The translations under genes were made by a program, and so were the position numbers. From Aradus depressus (taxonomy: Eukaryota > Arthropoda > Insecta > Hemiptera > Aradidae): DNA of 64,000 nucleotides. The notes beneath the pieces are model-generated. The model saw only the letters and a program-made list of their open reading frames with translations, did not search any database and was not told where the DNA came from. The DNA lies in assembly GCA_963662175.1 (NCBI GenBank), contig OY759221.1:32052045-32116044 (forward strand). Direction: 5' to 3'. This document shows, piece after piece, positions 1 to 9,394 of this stretch (the first letter of the stretch is position 1; each line of letters starts with the position of its first letter).

Positions 1-79
1 GACAAAATATGTCCCTTTTCTCCTGTTTTTGTCCCTCAGCTAGTGATGGGTCAATCAAAGAAAAATTAAAAAAAAAAGT

Positions 80-190
80 TGTCGGTAAATCATTGGCAAT
101 GTACATCTCCAGATCGAATTAAACAGTAAAGGTTTTACTCTCCCTCTGAAACCAATCAACCGTTTGGGCTAAAAATGAATACTTGACTTA
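80..190 (+). repeat. TIR-C repeat, fragment
   Basis: Matches the internal start of the interspersed family called TIR-C here (complete copy at 39844-40656): a 'gcaatgtac...ccaga' block, then 'cgaatta', then a 'ctctccctc...aaccaatc' block. The element ends are missing. Confidence 0.6.
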
Positions 191-1265
191 AGTGCCCCAG
201 AGACGATCAATTGCAATTGAGAGTTTCAATTGAAGGCGCGATTGATCGAGCTTCAATCATCATATCAATTCTAGTTTCTGTGTTCACCTTCAATTGTTCT
301 GTTTTGACGTAGTGTTCTCGCTGATATTTTAATTTGTTGATTATTAAAATTACATATTTTTTTTTATTTTAAAATGGTCTCGGAACACAGACAAGGAATT
401 TCTTGCATTAACTCTAGCCCTCTGCACTCGGAAGAAAGAAAAGAGAAAGAGACGTTGGTCCAAAGAATGGTATAAACTGAGAAGCCGTTTTACCCACGAA
501 AATTTATTACGTATCCTTCGAGATACTAAACCCGAGGATTAAAAATATTTTCTCAGATATTAACAGCAAAACAAAGACTCTTTTCTCGAACGAAACCACC
601 TCATCTTTGCTGTCTGGCGAACAACTGACGGAACGATTGTCAATTTGCTAGTTACACTATCAATCGCTGCCATCAATTGCTCTTATCAATGATCTTCAAT
701 CAAAATGTCTATCAACCGCCGTCATTTAATTGACTATAAAACTCCTTCATAACCGACAAACTCTAATTACTGTATCAACACAAAATTTAATATGAAGACT
801 CAGAAGTCCACGAGTAAGGTACCTATTGACTTTTAACCGGAGCGAAAACTTAATTCGTATGGGGGAAGTACTTTTTTTTTTCTCTCCATGGAGCATGAGA
901 TATATCCCAGTTAAGTGGAGGATGTGTGGGAATGGGTATGGAGTCTGGGGGCCGTCCCCAAGGCACATTTAGCTCTTGAAGAGGACTTGGGATTGAGATA
1001 AAACGTTGTGTGTCGCAAAGAGACTTAAGTAATACGAAAAACCAACCATAAATAACTATTTAGAAAGAGAAGGCAAGTTGTCCGGTGGACAGGTAGGGGG
1101 GGTAATGAAAAGATATGGAGGGGGGGCTACTAAGTGAGGGCCACTTGAAGGGGTGACAACAAATCTGGAAGAGGGGGCTTATTGAGGAATGTGGCTGTAG
1201 AGTAGAAAAGAGGAGACTTGTGTCCAGTAATGTGAAGAAGTGATTACGTCACAGGTTGTAAAATG
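186..1265. other. Unassigned DNA
   Basis: No coding signal, RNA gene or complete repeat was recognised. The part near 1080-1210 is rich in G-runs on the plus strand. The short minus-strand reading frame at 747-968 resembles no protein I know and is probably chance. Confidence 0.4.
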
Positions 1266-1269
1266 AAGA

Positions 1270-1310
1270 ATAACGGCTTTCGAAGTTGCCCTCATCATCA
1301 GGCCACCTAA
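1270..1310 (-). ncRNA. Hammerhead-like motif, family B
   Basis: On the minus strand the order is CTGATGA, an extra T, a stem with GNRA-type loop (GAGG-GCAA-CTTC), then GAAA and the start of the family B palindrome AGCCGGCT, which is degraded here to AGCCGTTA. It matches the copies at 22424, 33904 and 34127. Cleavage is unlikely because helix III is damaged. Confidence 0.55.
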
Positions 1311-1319
1311 AAAAACCAT

Positions 1320-1585
1320 CACCACGAATTAATCAACTGAGTTTTCGCTCTCCCTGTAACCCCAATCGATCGTTTTAATCAATTCTCATACTAAATTTTG
1401 TTGCTGATAATTTCATTACATCGGAGTTTGTGTTAAGCCCTCTCCCTTAATCCGCTCCTGCCCTTCGACCGATATGGGTGAAGATCAATAGGCGTCTTTG
1501 AAATTCTGGATACACATACAAATATTACATAAATGTATTGTCATTTTATCAGGAATTATGGTGTTCATATACACACACTGAAATT
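1320..1585 (+). repeat. TIR-C repeat, internal part
   Basis: Carries the ordered TIR-C landmarks: 'cgaattaatcaa', 'gttttcgctctccct', 'cattacatcgg', 'gatcaatagg' and a 'tatcaggaattatggtgttc' block followed by a CA-rich stretch. Both ends are missing. Confidence 0.65.
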
Positions 1586-1589
1586 ATTA

Positions 1590-2365
1590 CTCCCCCAGGA
1601 AGTATTAGAAAACTATGAAAATAAAAAAAAACATTAAGGCGTAGTCATCCATGCCGTAGATTTTGCGTGAAAGCGTCAGGATAAAATCATTTTTCATTTT
1701 CTTTTCGATGCTGCCGTAGCTCTTGCATTTGCTCGGCACTAGACTTTTTAGGTTTTTTAAATTCCTTTTGATGCGAGCTTTCCTCTGATTTGCGTTTTCT
1801 ATAATTCCGCGCATATTTACGATTCATATGAGACGACATCTTTAATTTTTTTCCAATTTTCAATTTAATACCGATTTTTACATGTATTTCGGCGAATATT
1901 TTTATTGTTTCACTTTGAGTCCTAGTAGTGGTCCTTTACAATGCCACCCGAATCAACGTATTATCTAAACGCGTTATCACGCTACACTAATTTCTAATTT
2001 TACACAACGCTAATTCGCAACAATCATCCGCCAGCGCTCACACTAGCCCGATAACCTCACAGGCAAAACAAACACTGCACAACAAACACGTACAGACATG
2101 CTCTATCCTTTGTGACCTCAACCGTTGTTATCGCATTATTAGTCTCGTAGTTATTATCGATTGAAATCGTATTTTGTAACACAAGAAAGTTTGACTGGCA
2201 TTCACTGTGCTTAACGAGCGAATAGACGTTTTCACGTTAAAAAATGTCCTGTCTATTTGTGTCTGTGAACGCGATAAATAAAATGATTGTATCGACATAT
2301 TGATTTCCAGCTGAATCGAAGTTTACACGGTCGAGGCTTAAACCAAAAACTCTTATAACTAGTTG
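1590..2365. other. Unassigned AT-rich DNA
   Basis: No repeat family or coding region recognised. The minus-strand frame at 1605-1814 is lysine/asparagine-rich and looks like AT-rich chance coding. Confidence 0.35.
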
Positions 2366-2368
2366 ATT

Positions 2369-2515
2369 AGTTATTACGACTCATGCCCGGGCTTTAACTA
2401 CAAGGTCATATCGCCTACTACCAGAGCGCTCTTTCATCACTCTGGTGCAAATAACCCCGGACTCTACTGTGGGAGTCCTAAATTTTGCCTGCCCCAAATT
2501 TTTATTCACCTAGGG
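2369..2515 (-). mobile_element. tRNA-derived SINE, 3' part
   Basis: Minus-strand copy of the last ~150 bp of the SINE, from 'ccctaggtgaataaaaat' to 'cccgggcatgagtc'. The tRNA-like head and central domain are absent. It directly abuts a TIR-C fragment at 2516. Confidence 0.8.
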
Positions 2516-2755
2516 ACTCTAATAACTGCCGATGTAATTAATGTACAGACACGAAATTTTATAGGTAAATTCAAAACACTAAAAGGACCACTCCTATTAA
2601 TTTTCCGCGATATCGGCGGATGGGAAGGTTGGGATCAGAGGAGGAGAACCTAACTCAAAATCCCGAATAACTGTCAATGTAATGAATGTATCAATGTATC
2701 GACACGAAATTTAGAATTAAGATGAAATAAGAATTTCCTACGTAAGTCAATTAAT
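2516..2755 (-). repeat. TIR-C repeat, internal part
   Basis: Minus-strand TIR-C landmarks: 'taactgccgatgtaat', 'cgacacgaaatt', 'ctattaattttccgcg' and 'cctacgtaagtcaa'. The 96-residue frame running through this repeat and the SINE at 2363-2653 is not a gene. Confidence 0.6.
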
Positions 2756-2759
2756 CAAA

Positions 2760-3450
2760 AAAATTATGTTTACGTGTGTTTAAGAGAGATTATAAAATCA
2801 AAATTCTTTTTGAGAACAAGTTTTGGTTTTTTTTTTTAAATGTTAAATTAAAGTTGAACAGAATCGTTTTAAGAGACCTCTAAGGCAATACATTTGCAAC
2901 AAAACGAAATTTAATTGCTGCATTTCATTAATTCAAGAATTTATGAAGAATTTTTTTAATGGTTAAGTACCTGCTTAAATGTTTGAGTATCGAGAGACTC
3001 TGTTACACACTTATATACTTCTGAAAGTTATGGACAGACAAGAAATGATAGACTTGTTTGACAAATGATTGTCCCAAGTCTGTAAGACCTCGTTTTAAGT
3101 TAATAGTTACACAAGAATGAAGACAATTAATGCGGCATTGAAAAGTGATCAAAACAAGAAGTGGAGGCGCCTCACTCCAAGTGCAAAAAGTCTTAAGACA
3201 GTGGTGAGGAGAAGAACAAAGGATGTTTTTCAAAAGACTTATAGCTCCCCGACAAAGGAGTCAGTGGAGCATCACCTGCTGCCTCATCCTAACCCCTCCC
3301 TCAGGCTAATCCTTTGTAACGCCTCATCCCACAAACATTAGTCTTTTTGTGTCTCATCAAAAGCTCAGACTGAGCAGCGATATAGCCAGAAAGCGCATAC
3401 GCTAAAGATGAAAATGTCTAATCTGGAAAAATAATACGAAAGAACTGCTT
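2760..3450. other. Unassigned DNA
   Basis: No recognisable gene or repeat. Overlapping short frames on both strands at 3003-3341 have no known motif. Confidence 0.35.
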
Positions 3451-3935
3451 TATAGCAGCTGGCGGAAATACGCCTCGGTAATAACATATGTGCTGTGTAG
3501 CAATAGAGCCATAGACATCGTTAAGATTCAAACTACGCAAAGAATATGAAATATCTATTTTATAGCAGCTAGCGGAAATACTCCTCGGTAATAACATATG
3601 TCCTGTGTAGCAATAGAGCCGTAGACATAGTAGATATTCAAACTAACGCAAAGAATATGAAATATCTATTTTATAGCAGCTAGCGGAAATACTCCTCGGT
3701 AATAACATATGTCCTGTGTAGCAATAGAGCCGTAGACATAGTAGAGATTCAAACTAACGCAAATAATATGAAATATATATTTCATAGCAGCTTGCGGAAA
3801 TACTCCTCGCATAAAAAGTATAACCTGGCAATAACATATGCTGACCAGTCTAGCAATAGAGCCGTAGACAGCGACAGCGTAAGGATTCAAACTAACGCAA
3901 AGAATACGAAAAAACTATTTCATAGCAGCTTGCGT
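3451..3935. repeat. Tandem array, ~111-bp unit, about 4.4 copies
   Basis: The block 'atagcagct.gcggaaatac' recurs at 3451, 3561, 3672, 3783 and 3921, giving steps of 110, 111, 111 and 138 bases. The last step is longer because of an insertion of about 27 bases. Each unit also holds 'aataacatatg', 'gcaatagagcc' and 'ttcaaactaacgcaaa'. Reading frames crossing it on both strands simply repeat the unit, so it is a minisatellite and not coding DNA. Confidence 0.9.
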
Positions 3936-3939
3936 GCTT

Positions 3940-5130
3940 GTTTACTGAGCTGAAAATCACCGTTCCAAACACGGCTTAGGCTCTTAGTTTTTTTGAAAAC
4001 CCCGTTCACCTGCCAACTCAAACTTCAAACTTCAACTTCACTCCCACTTCCCTTCGAGCGATTTTGCAGAATATTGTGTTGTCTTTATGGGGTTTTCATT
4101 TTAGATATGAAATTTCTTGTCAATGGATTAATTACATAGGCAGATATTAGAGTATTTGCATTGAGATCTAAGTAGATAAATGAAATTGAAGTCTCCATGC
4201 AAATCTGAAGTCATTGTAAAGATCGTGCTACTGTGTAAATGATCTCTGACGCAGAGCTTTGAGAAAAGTGGTAAACATGGTTCTGAGAACAAACATGGAA
4301 GCAACCTGGGAAAGAGTGGAGCATGACGTCAAGAGCAGGACCAATGGACGACGAAATCTCCAGTGAGCGACATCATCAAAGCGGACGCGACTGAATTCCA
4401 CATTCCACAGACTAGCTACTATTGACCCCACTATGTAGCGCTTCTCCGGTACACAATGGCCACCCTTGTCCTGGAATTCGTCTTTATCTGAGTTGGCGGT
4501 GACTAACATTCCAAGGAGGTGGGAAACCCCTCAGCTACAGAACTGACTGTAATTAAAGAGCTAGGTCCAGTGCTCTGAGCTAACCTATTATCCGAGCCTC
4601 CCCACCCCTATTTAATTAACAGTTGACACTTGCTCGAGGTCTCTTGGTCATCTTCTCCAACTGGTCTTTCCATTTACTTCTCGCCTTCTTGGCACAATTT
4701 AGCAGACTGAGAAAAAATATCAAAGGTGTTTACTTTTTGAAATTCTTGGTATACGATTCATGCAGCATTATGTTCGACCTGGTTCGTACAGTTGGAAGTC
4801 GACTTCTTTTCTGCGCATACACGAAACCACTTGGAATCAAACAATTTCAGATTCAAAAATGTTCGATAATGGTAGAGAATCATCTTAAAAACTTGGACGT
4901 CGGGTTTGAATATAAGAATAGCGGTGGTATCCTGCATTGTATAAGCAACATTTTCACTGGTAAGACTCATAAGCTAAGCGTATAGTCGCGGCGTTAGAAA
5001 ATTCATTACGAAGTCTAATTGTCATCAGCGTACACTTCCATTACTCTAAGCTGCACTCCTCTCTAGAAAAATGTGAATTAATAACGAATTCATATCCGCC
5101 GTCATTGACGTCTTTATGCAAATAATGTCT
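3940..5130. other. Unassigned DNA with weak open frames
   Basis: Holds a 93-residue minus frame (4228-4509) and a 120-residue plus frame (4623-4985). Neither shows a recognised domain, and I saw no convincing splice or promoter context. The region is moderately balanced in base composition compared with its neighbours. I cannot assign it. Confidence 0.3.
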
Positions 5131-5145
5131 TTAAACTAGACGACG
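5131..5145. repeat. Left target-site duplication of truncated retrotransposon
   Basis: A 15-base sequence (TTAAACTAGACGACG) recurs at 5420-5434 with one change (A to G), exactly bracketing the retrotransposon fragment between them. Confidence 0.75.
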
Positions 5146-5419
5146 TACAGGACAAAATTGTCGCACTGGATTAGAGTTGCCAGACTCCGTTGGGCTGGAC
5201 GAGGACCTTATACCCAGGAAACTCGTGAATGTGACACCAGAGGGTATGAGAAGAGTGGGACGACCCAGAAGAAGATGGCTGGAGACCGTGAACCGAGACG
5301 CAAAACGGTTTGGCGCGGTGGGCTGGTGGAGACTAGCCCAGGACCGAGCTGCATGGGGACATTTCCTGGAGGAGGCCAAGGCTCTTGACGGGCTGTAGCG
5401 CCTATGATGATGATAATGA
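5146..5419 (+). pseudogene. Non-LTR retrotransposon, C-terminal fragment with 3' tail
   Basis: Encodes the tail found after the reverse-transcriptase domain in many arthropod RTE-type and related elements. An opening like RVARLRWAG in one frame is followed in another frame by DEDLIPRKLVN, RRVGRPRRRWL and LAQDRAAWGHFLEEAKALDGL up to a stop near 5398. The frame change falls where the usual 'GH..RM' linker should be, so the copy is broken. The 3' end is a short ATG-rich microsatellite tail (5403-5419), and a 15-base duplication flanks the whole piece. This fits target-primed insertion of a severely 5'-truncated copy. Clade assignment is from motif style only. Confidence 0.8.
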
Positions 5420-5434
5420 TTAAACTGGACGACG

Positions 5435-6298
5435 CTTCCTAAGAAAAGCAGAAGTTGGAAAACCATTTCCAACTTATCTTCGCAATGATCCTAATGATTT
5501 TCCCAGCGGGTCTGTGTATCAGTGATTTCAAGATATGTTTTGTTTGAAGGCCTCAGTTGGTTTTGGAGGTTCTCCTTGAGAAGGAAGGAGGTATGCAGCT
5601 CCTCAGAGTGAGGTTTGTATTAAGACGAACCCAAGGGTCTTCAACTATTCCGGGAGTTATGCGGTGCCTTGCAATAAGACGGCCAACTTGGAAGCTCCCC
5701 CATTCCCTTAAAGCAAGGATTAATTATACATTAGAGCTGGGGCGGGACAATGGCCGGTTCCTGGTCAAGGGTTTCATTAACTAACAAACTTCTTTGACCT
5801 CAGTGGAGCCAACGCTAACTTCCAGTCAAGGGTCAGCCTTCTCTCTAATTGGTTTCATTTTCTTGTCAAAGTCTCTCTCTCTCCTCTCTCTTGACTTTCC
5901 GATCAGAGCCAATTTACCTAATTTGGACTACCTTCAGTCTCCTTTGACTCAATCCGGCCGGGAACAACCCGATTAGTCAAAGTTGGCTGAAGGAGCTGGA
6001 CCGCTCCATGATCACCGACTCTTCTTATGACTATTAGAAGAATCATATTATCTATTCTTGTACATCTTTAACTATATGTTAAGAAAGGGATAGAAGAAGA
6101 AATCTTATATGGAAACGAAGGGAAAAGTTCCTGCAGAAATTTTCTTTTAATGCCCTTTCTTAAGGGGCGATGAAAGTCAACAAATCTACGATGAAACTGT
6201 CTTCATAATCAGCAAAATAAGTTATTTTCATTCATACAACAGATGAAAGTTTAAGTATCCCTTATCGAAGGTATTCCTTTTTTAAACAGGTTAAGGGA
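5435..6298. other. Unassigned DNA
   Basis: Includes two short plus frames (5557-5784 and 5794-5976) with no recognised motif and a CT-rich run near 5870-5890. No repeat family was assigned. Confidence 0.35.
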
Positions 6299-6488
6299 AT
6301 ATACACACACTAAAGGAATATAAACTCCACATACTACTAACCAGTTCGGTTAGTTCAGTAGTAATCTCTGTTTAGTTCACTTGATAATGCCGTAAGAGGC
6401 GAAACTATAGTCGTGTCATTTTGACCAATATAGTGAAAATATTGACAAGTAGTGTGTGGAGTTTATATTCTTTTAGTGTGTGTATATT
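6299..6488. mobile_element. 190-bp inverted-repeat element with hammerhead-like core
   Basis: Terminal arms of about 40 bases are near-perfect inverted copies: 'cacacactaaaggaat...aaactccacatactact' on the left and its complement at 6449-6488. The short interior carries a degenerate hammerhead-like motif at 6378-6415. It has no coding capacity. Confidence 0.8.
6378..6415 (+). ncRNA. Hammerhead-like motif, degenerate
   Basis: The order is CAC (helix I), TTGATAA in place of CTGATGA, an extra T, GCC-GTAAGA-GGC (helix II), GAAA, the palindrome ACTATAGT overlapping its last A (helix III), C at the cleavage position, then GTG pairing with the first CAC. C3 and G8 of the hammerhead core are changed, so it is probably inactive, but the architecture is preserved. 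Confidence 0.5.
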
Positions 6489-6489
6489 A

Positions 6490-7112
6490 TTTTATCCTGT
6501 TCATTATGAATTTTCACAAAGTAGACCTGGACTCAGTTCAATATTCCTTTTTTTAACTCTCTCTTGAAAGCGTTAATGGCAGACCGTGAGGTTGAGGTTG
6601 CAGGGGCTTCAAGACAGCGAAGGCAAATTCAGAAATAGGTGGTAGATGGTATTGAGAGGTGGAATTGGTGGACTTGTGACGTGGTGGAACTGAGAGGTTA
6701 AAATGGGAGGTGGAATAGGAACAGAGTCAGAAATAGGAGGCTCCTAAACGACGAACGAAACGCATGCGCAGGAACAGGTATAACCATTTCCCTTGCAATT
6801 CAATTATTTTTTTGACTGTTCAACAAAATCTCTTAACCTCTTTAACACTTTTATGCACTTTTTAAAGCCCAGCAGAGGTACAGTCTGAGATAAAATTATA
6901 CAAAAATACATAACGCATAGATGTGAAAACAAAGTCATTTCGTAGAAGTGTAATATCTTCGGGTTGGTTTTTTTCTTTCTACAAAAATTAAGATAATTAT
7001 TACAACAACAAAAAAAAAATATAAGAAGTTATCTTGAAGTGAAGTGACATGACGTGAGGGTTGAGGACCTTGTCGGTGATAGTGGTGCTAGGAAGGCGTT
7101 GTGATAAGATAG
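6490..7112. other. Unassigned DNA
   Basis: GT/GA-rich around 6580-6740, AT-rich after that. No gene or repeat family recognised. Confidence 0.35.
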
Positions 7113-7133
7113 ACATTACAGGAGGGCCGGCCG
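7113..7133. repeat. 21-bp direct repeat, copy 1
   Basis: A GC-rich 21-mer (starts ACATTACAGG, ends GGCCGGCCG) recurs exactly at 7667-7687, in the centre of the palindromic element. The 530 bases between the copies include the element's whole left arm. Confidence 0.8.
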
Positions 7134-7455
7134 AAGTAGGGGAAGTCGTCCGTTATCTGAGGTGATAGGGAAGCCAAGGTCTACATCCCGGTCCACAGGG
7201 ACCTTTCTGGAGGTACTCTTCTGGACTCCCGTCTCCAGCCCCTACCCTCTCTTTCCAGACGCACTTCAGCACCATCCTCCCTAACTCATCTCCCTCTGGA
7301 AGAACCACAAAACTTTGGACTATATGTACAATGGGGTAACTTTGAAAACTTCTAGATGAACTCGCTCATAATTAACCACAAAGACGTTTATATAATCATG
7401 AAAAACTAAAAACCTCGTCGGTGAATCACATCTAATGTACTTCTCCAGCATGTAT

Positions 7456-7468
7456 TAATCAAATAGGA
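7456..7468. repeat. Left flank duplication of palindromic element
   Basis: TTAATCAAATAGG occurs here and again at about 8936-8948, just outside the two arms. It is a candidate 13-base target-site duplication. Confidence 0.55.
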
Positions 7469-7514
7469 AAATAAGTAATTAGATTTATCAGTCCAACATA
7501 ATTTTTTTATTTAT

Positions 7515-7553
7515 ACCACAACTAGTTTCGGCAATTTGCCATCTTCAGGCGGT
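7515..7553 (-). ncRNA. Hammerhead-like motif, family C (left arm)
   Basis: Minus-strand order: ACCGC (helix I), CTGAAGA, extra T, GGCAA-A-TTGCC (helix II), GAAA, palindrome ACTAGT (helix III), T, then GTGGT. ACCGC and GTGGT pair with one G-U wobble. Nearly identical to the copy at 8812-8850. Confidence 0.7.
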
Positions 7554-7666
7554 GAATCTGAACATACATAAACCAAAAATTAAATTAGAATTTACGAGCT
7601 TTTACAGTTCATGTCAATCATTAACTGATAAATAAATAAGTTAAAAATAAAATATAACAATTTAAA

Positions 7667-7687
7667 ACATTACAGGAGGGCCGGCCG
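7667..7687. repeat. 21-bp direct repeat, copy 2
   Basis: Exact second copy of the GC-rich 21-mer at 7113-7133. It forms the spacer between the palindrome arms. Confidence 0.8.
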
Positions 7688-7720
7688 TTTAAATTGTTAT
7701 ATTTTATTGTATTTTATTTT

Positions 7721-8710
7721 AGGGTGTCGATGATTAAAATCAACTGATTAAAATCAACGATTTAAATCAAATGATTTTTTTTTTAATTCATGATTTAAAT
7801 CAAAAACATTAAAATAAATAAATAAGTGATTAAAATTTTGCAAATATAAAAAAACAAAAACAAAAAATAACAAAACGCACAAAACTGACCGCAGTTTGCA
7901 AACTATTGAAACATAATTTATGAAAATCTGTCAAGCAAACCACCAAATGATTACGTCAAAGCGTAATTATTTGAAAAAAGACAAAAAACTCGTGAGATTA
8001 AAATAGTTTAATTGGAAAAGATACAACTCAAAATGGTTAGCATATATATTAAAATAGTTTAATTGGAAAAGATACAACTCAAAATGGTTAGCATATATAT
8101 TAAAATAGTTTAATTGGAAAAGATACAACTCAAAATGGTTAGCATATATATTAAAATAGTTTAATTGGAAAAGATACAACTCAAAATGGTTAGCATATAT
8201 ATTAAAATAGTTTAATTGGAAAAGATACAACTCAAAATGGTTAGCATATATATTAAATGCGCTGAGATCAATGAAAATGTTTACATAGTGTAATGTTCGT
8301 AATCACATTAATATATTGTGATTCGAAACGATATATCTCCAAATGGCCAACATAAGATAAATGCGAACAATAGACCAAGCAATATCTTTAGGAGTTTAAA
8401 TGTTTGTACAGAAACACCAGTTTGCTAGCCTTCTCTACTCCTAAGCGATTCCTCAGTTTGGAATGAACTAGTCCGAAAGTTCGTTTTGTTGTTTTTGTTT
8501 TTGGTTTTTAAGTTTGTGGAAAATATTCGCTTTGTGGAATTTCGGCTAGTTTTGTTCGTTTTGTTATTTTTTTGTTTTTGTTTTTTAAAATTGTGAAATT
8601 GTGGTCTGTTTTGTTAATTTTAGTTAAGTTTTCAGTTGATAGTTTTTAGTTGATTTAAATCCGATTTAAATCGGATTTAAATCAAAAAAATCATGATTTC
8701 TATAAACCCT
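7721..8710. mobile_element. hAT-like non-autonomous element nested in the palindrome
   Basis: Ends are inverted: 'agggtgtcgatgattaaaatc' on the left and 'aaatcatgatttctataaaccct' (complement begins AGGGTTTATAG) on the right. Both ends carry repeated 'gatttaaatc' subterminal motifs. It is flanked on both sides by ATTTTATTTT, compatible with an 8-base hAT duplication, although that flank is low-complexity. About 990 bp, no transposase frame, with a 51-bp tandem array inside. hAT assignment is inferred from the end style. Confidence 0.6.
7997..8255. repeat. 51-bp tandem array, 5 copies
   Basis: 'aaatagttta' recurs at 8001, 8052, 8103, 8154 and 8205, an exact 51-base step with almost no divergence. 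Because 51 is a multiple of three, the minus strand gives a 17-residue repeat (ELYLFQLNYFNIYANHF). That frame is a by-product of the array, not a gene. The near-identity of the units points to recent expansion. Confidence 0.95.
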
Positions 8711-8811
8711 ATTTTATTTTATTTTTGACTTATTTATCAGTTAATGATTGACATGAACTGTAAAAGCTCGTAAATTCTAATTTAATTTCTGGTTTATGTA
8801 TGTTCAGATTC

Positions 8812-8850
8812 ACCACCTGAAGATGGCAAATTGCCGAAACTAGTTGTGGT
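8812..8850 (+). ncRNA. Hammerhead-like motif, family C (right arm)
   Basis: The best-formed example in the window. Helix I is ACCAC (8812-8816) with GTGGT (8846-8850), five Watson-Crick pairs. CTGAAGA lies at 8817-8823, an extra T at 8824, helix II GGCAA/TTGCC at 8825-8835, GAAA at 8836-8839, palindrome ACTAGT at 8839-8844, and T at the predicted cleavage site (8845). The parts appear in the order of a type I hammerhead with a minimal helix III. Confidence 0.75.
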
Positions 8851-8993
8851 ATAAATAAAAAAATTATGTTGGACTGATAAATCTAATTACTTATTTAACA
8901 AGTTAGTCCACTACATCTGCCTACCACCAAGTAATTTAATCAAATAGGTTTTCGTTCTTTCTTCAAAAGAAAAACCAATAATTGACTAACATA

Positions 8994-9110
8994 TACGAGG
9001 GATGATCAAAAAGTTCCAGGACTTTTTGGATAGCGCGCCAACGGAGCATCGGAGAGCGGTACGGTTGGCAGCATTCGTTGTAACTCTTCCTGAGTTCAGC
9101 TGTTTTTGTA
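8994..9110 (+). mobile_element. mariner-like element, 5' end
   Basis: Begins TA/CGAGGGATGATCAAAAAG, the TA target and terminal repeat style of mariner elements. It shares a long stretch ('ggactttttggat.gcgcg', 'ggcagcatt.gttgt') with the copy at 52326. It ends before the transposase start and runs straight into a TIR-C fragment. Confidence 0.7.
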
Positions 9111-9134
9111 AGGGAAAGGGAGGGATGAGAGGGA

Positions 9135-9390
9135 GGCAATTCAAAAATCCAAATAACTCCTGGAGTAAAGAACATATATTAAAATTCCAAACCCCATAAG
9201 GATGTTTGTCACCTATTAATTTTCCGCGAAATCGGACAGAAGAGGTTTGACTTAAATATCCTAATGACTATCGCTGTAATGAATGTATCGACACAAAATG
9301 TATTTTGAAAAGCCTCATGTAAGTCAAATATTGAGTTTTATCCCGATTGGCTTCAGAGGGCGAGCGAAAACATAATATATATTTTTTTCT
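9135..9390 (-). repeat. TIR-C repeat, internal part
   Basis: Minus-strand landmarks: 'ccataagga', 'cctattaattttccgcg', 'gtaatgaatgtatcgacac', 'gtaagtcaaatattga' and 'gagcgaaaac'. Confidence 0.65.
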
Positions 9391-9394
9391 GATG

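Larger units (their letters stand above)
7469..8934. mobile_element. Palindromic element with a hammerhead-like motif in each arm
   Basis: The left arm (about 7469-7666) is the reverse complement of the right arm (about 8711-8910): 'taattagatttatcagtcc', 'cggcaatttgcc', 'aatctgaacatacataaac' and 'ttacgagcttttacag' all recur inverted. At the original centre (7667-7687) sits a GC-rich 21-mer. One arm is split by a hAT-like insertion (7721-8710). Each arm has one hammerhead-like motif facing outward. No coding region is visible; a derivative of a Penelope-like element is possible but unproven. Confidence 0.8.

Noticed and set aside
3451..3935. Possible CRISPR-like array
   Set aside because: Whole ~111-bp units repeat, without short repeats separated by unique spacers, and the DNA is eukaryotic.
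4623..4985. 120-residue plus-strand open frame
   Set aside because: No recognised domain, an opposite frame overlaps it, and there is no supporting promoter or splice context. A weak RT-tail-like phrase on the minus strand (WKDQLEKMT near 4650) was also too short to call.
7967..8230. 87-residue frame with a perfect 17-residue repeat
   Set aside because: It is the translation of a 51-bp DNA minisatellite inside a transposable element.
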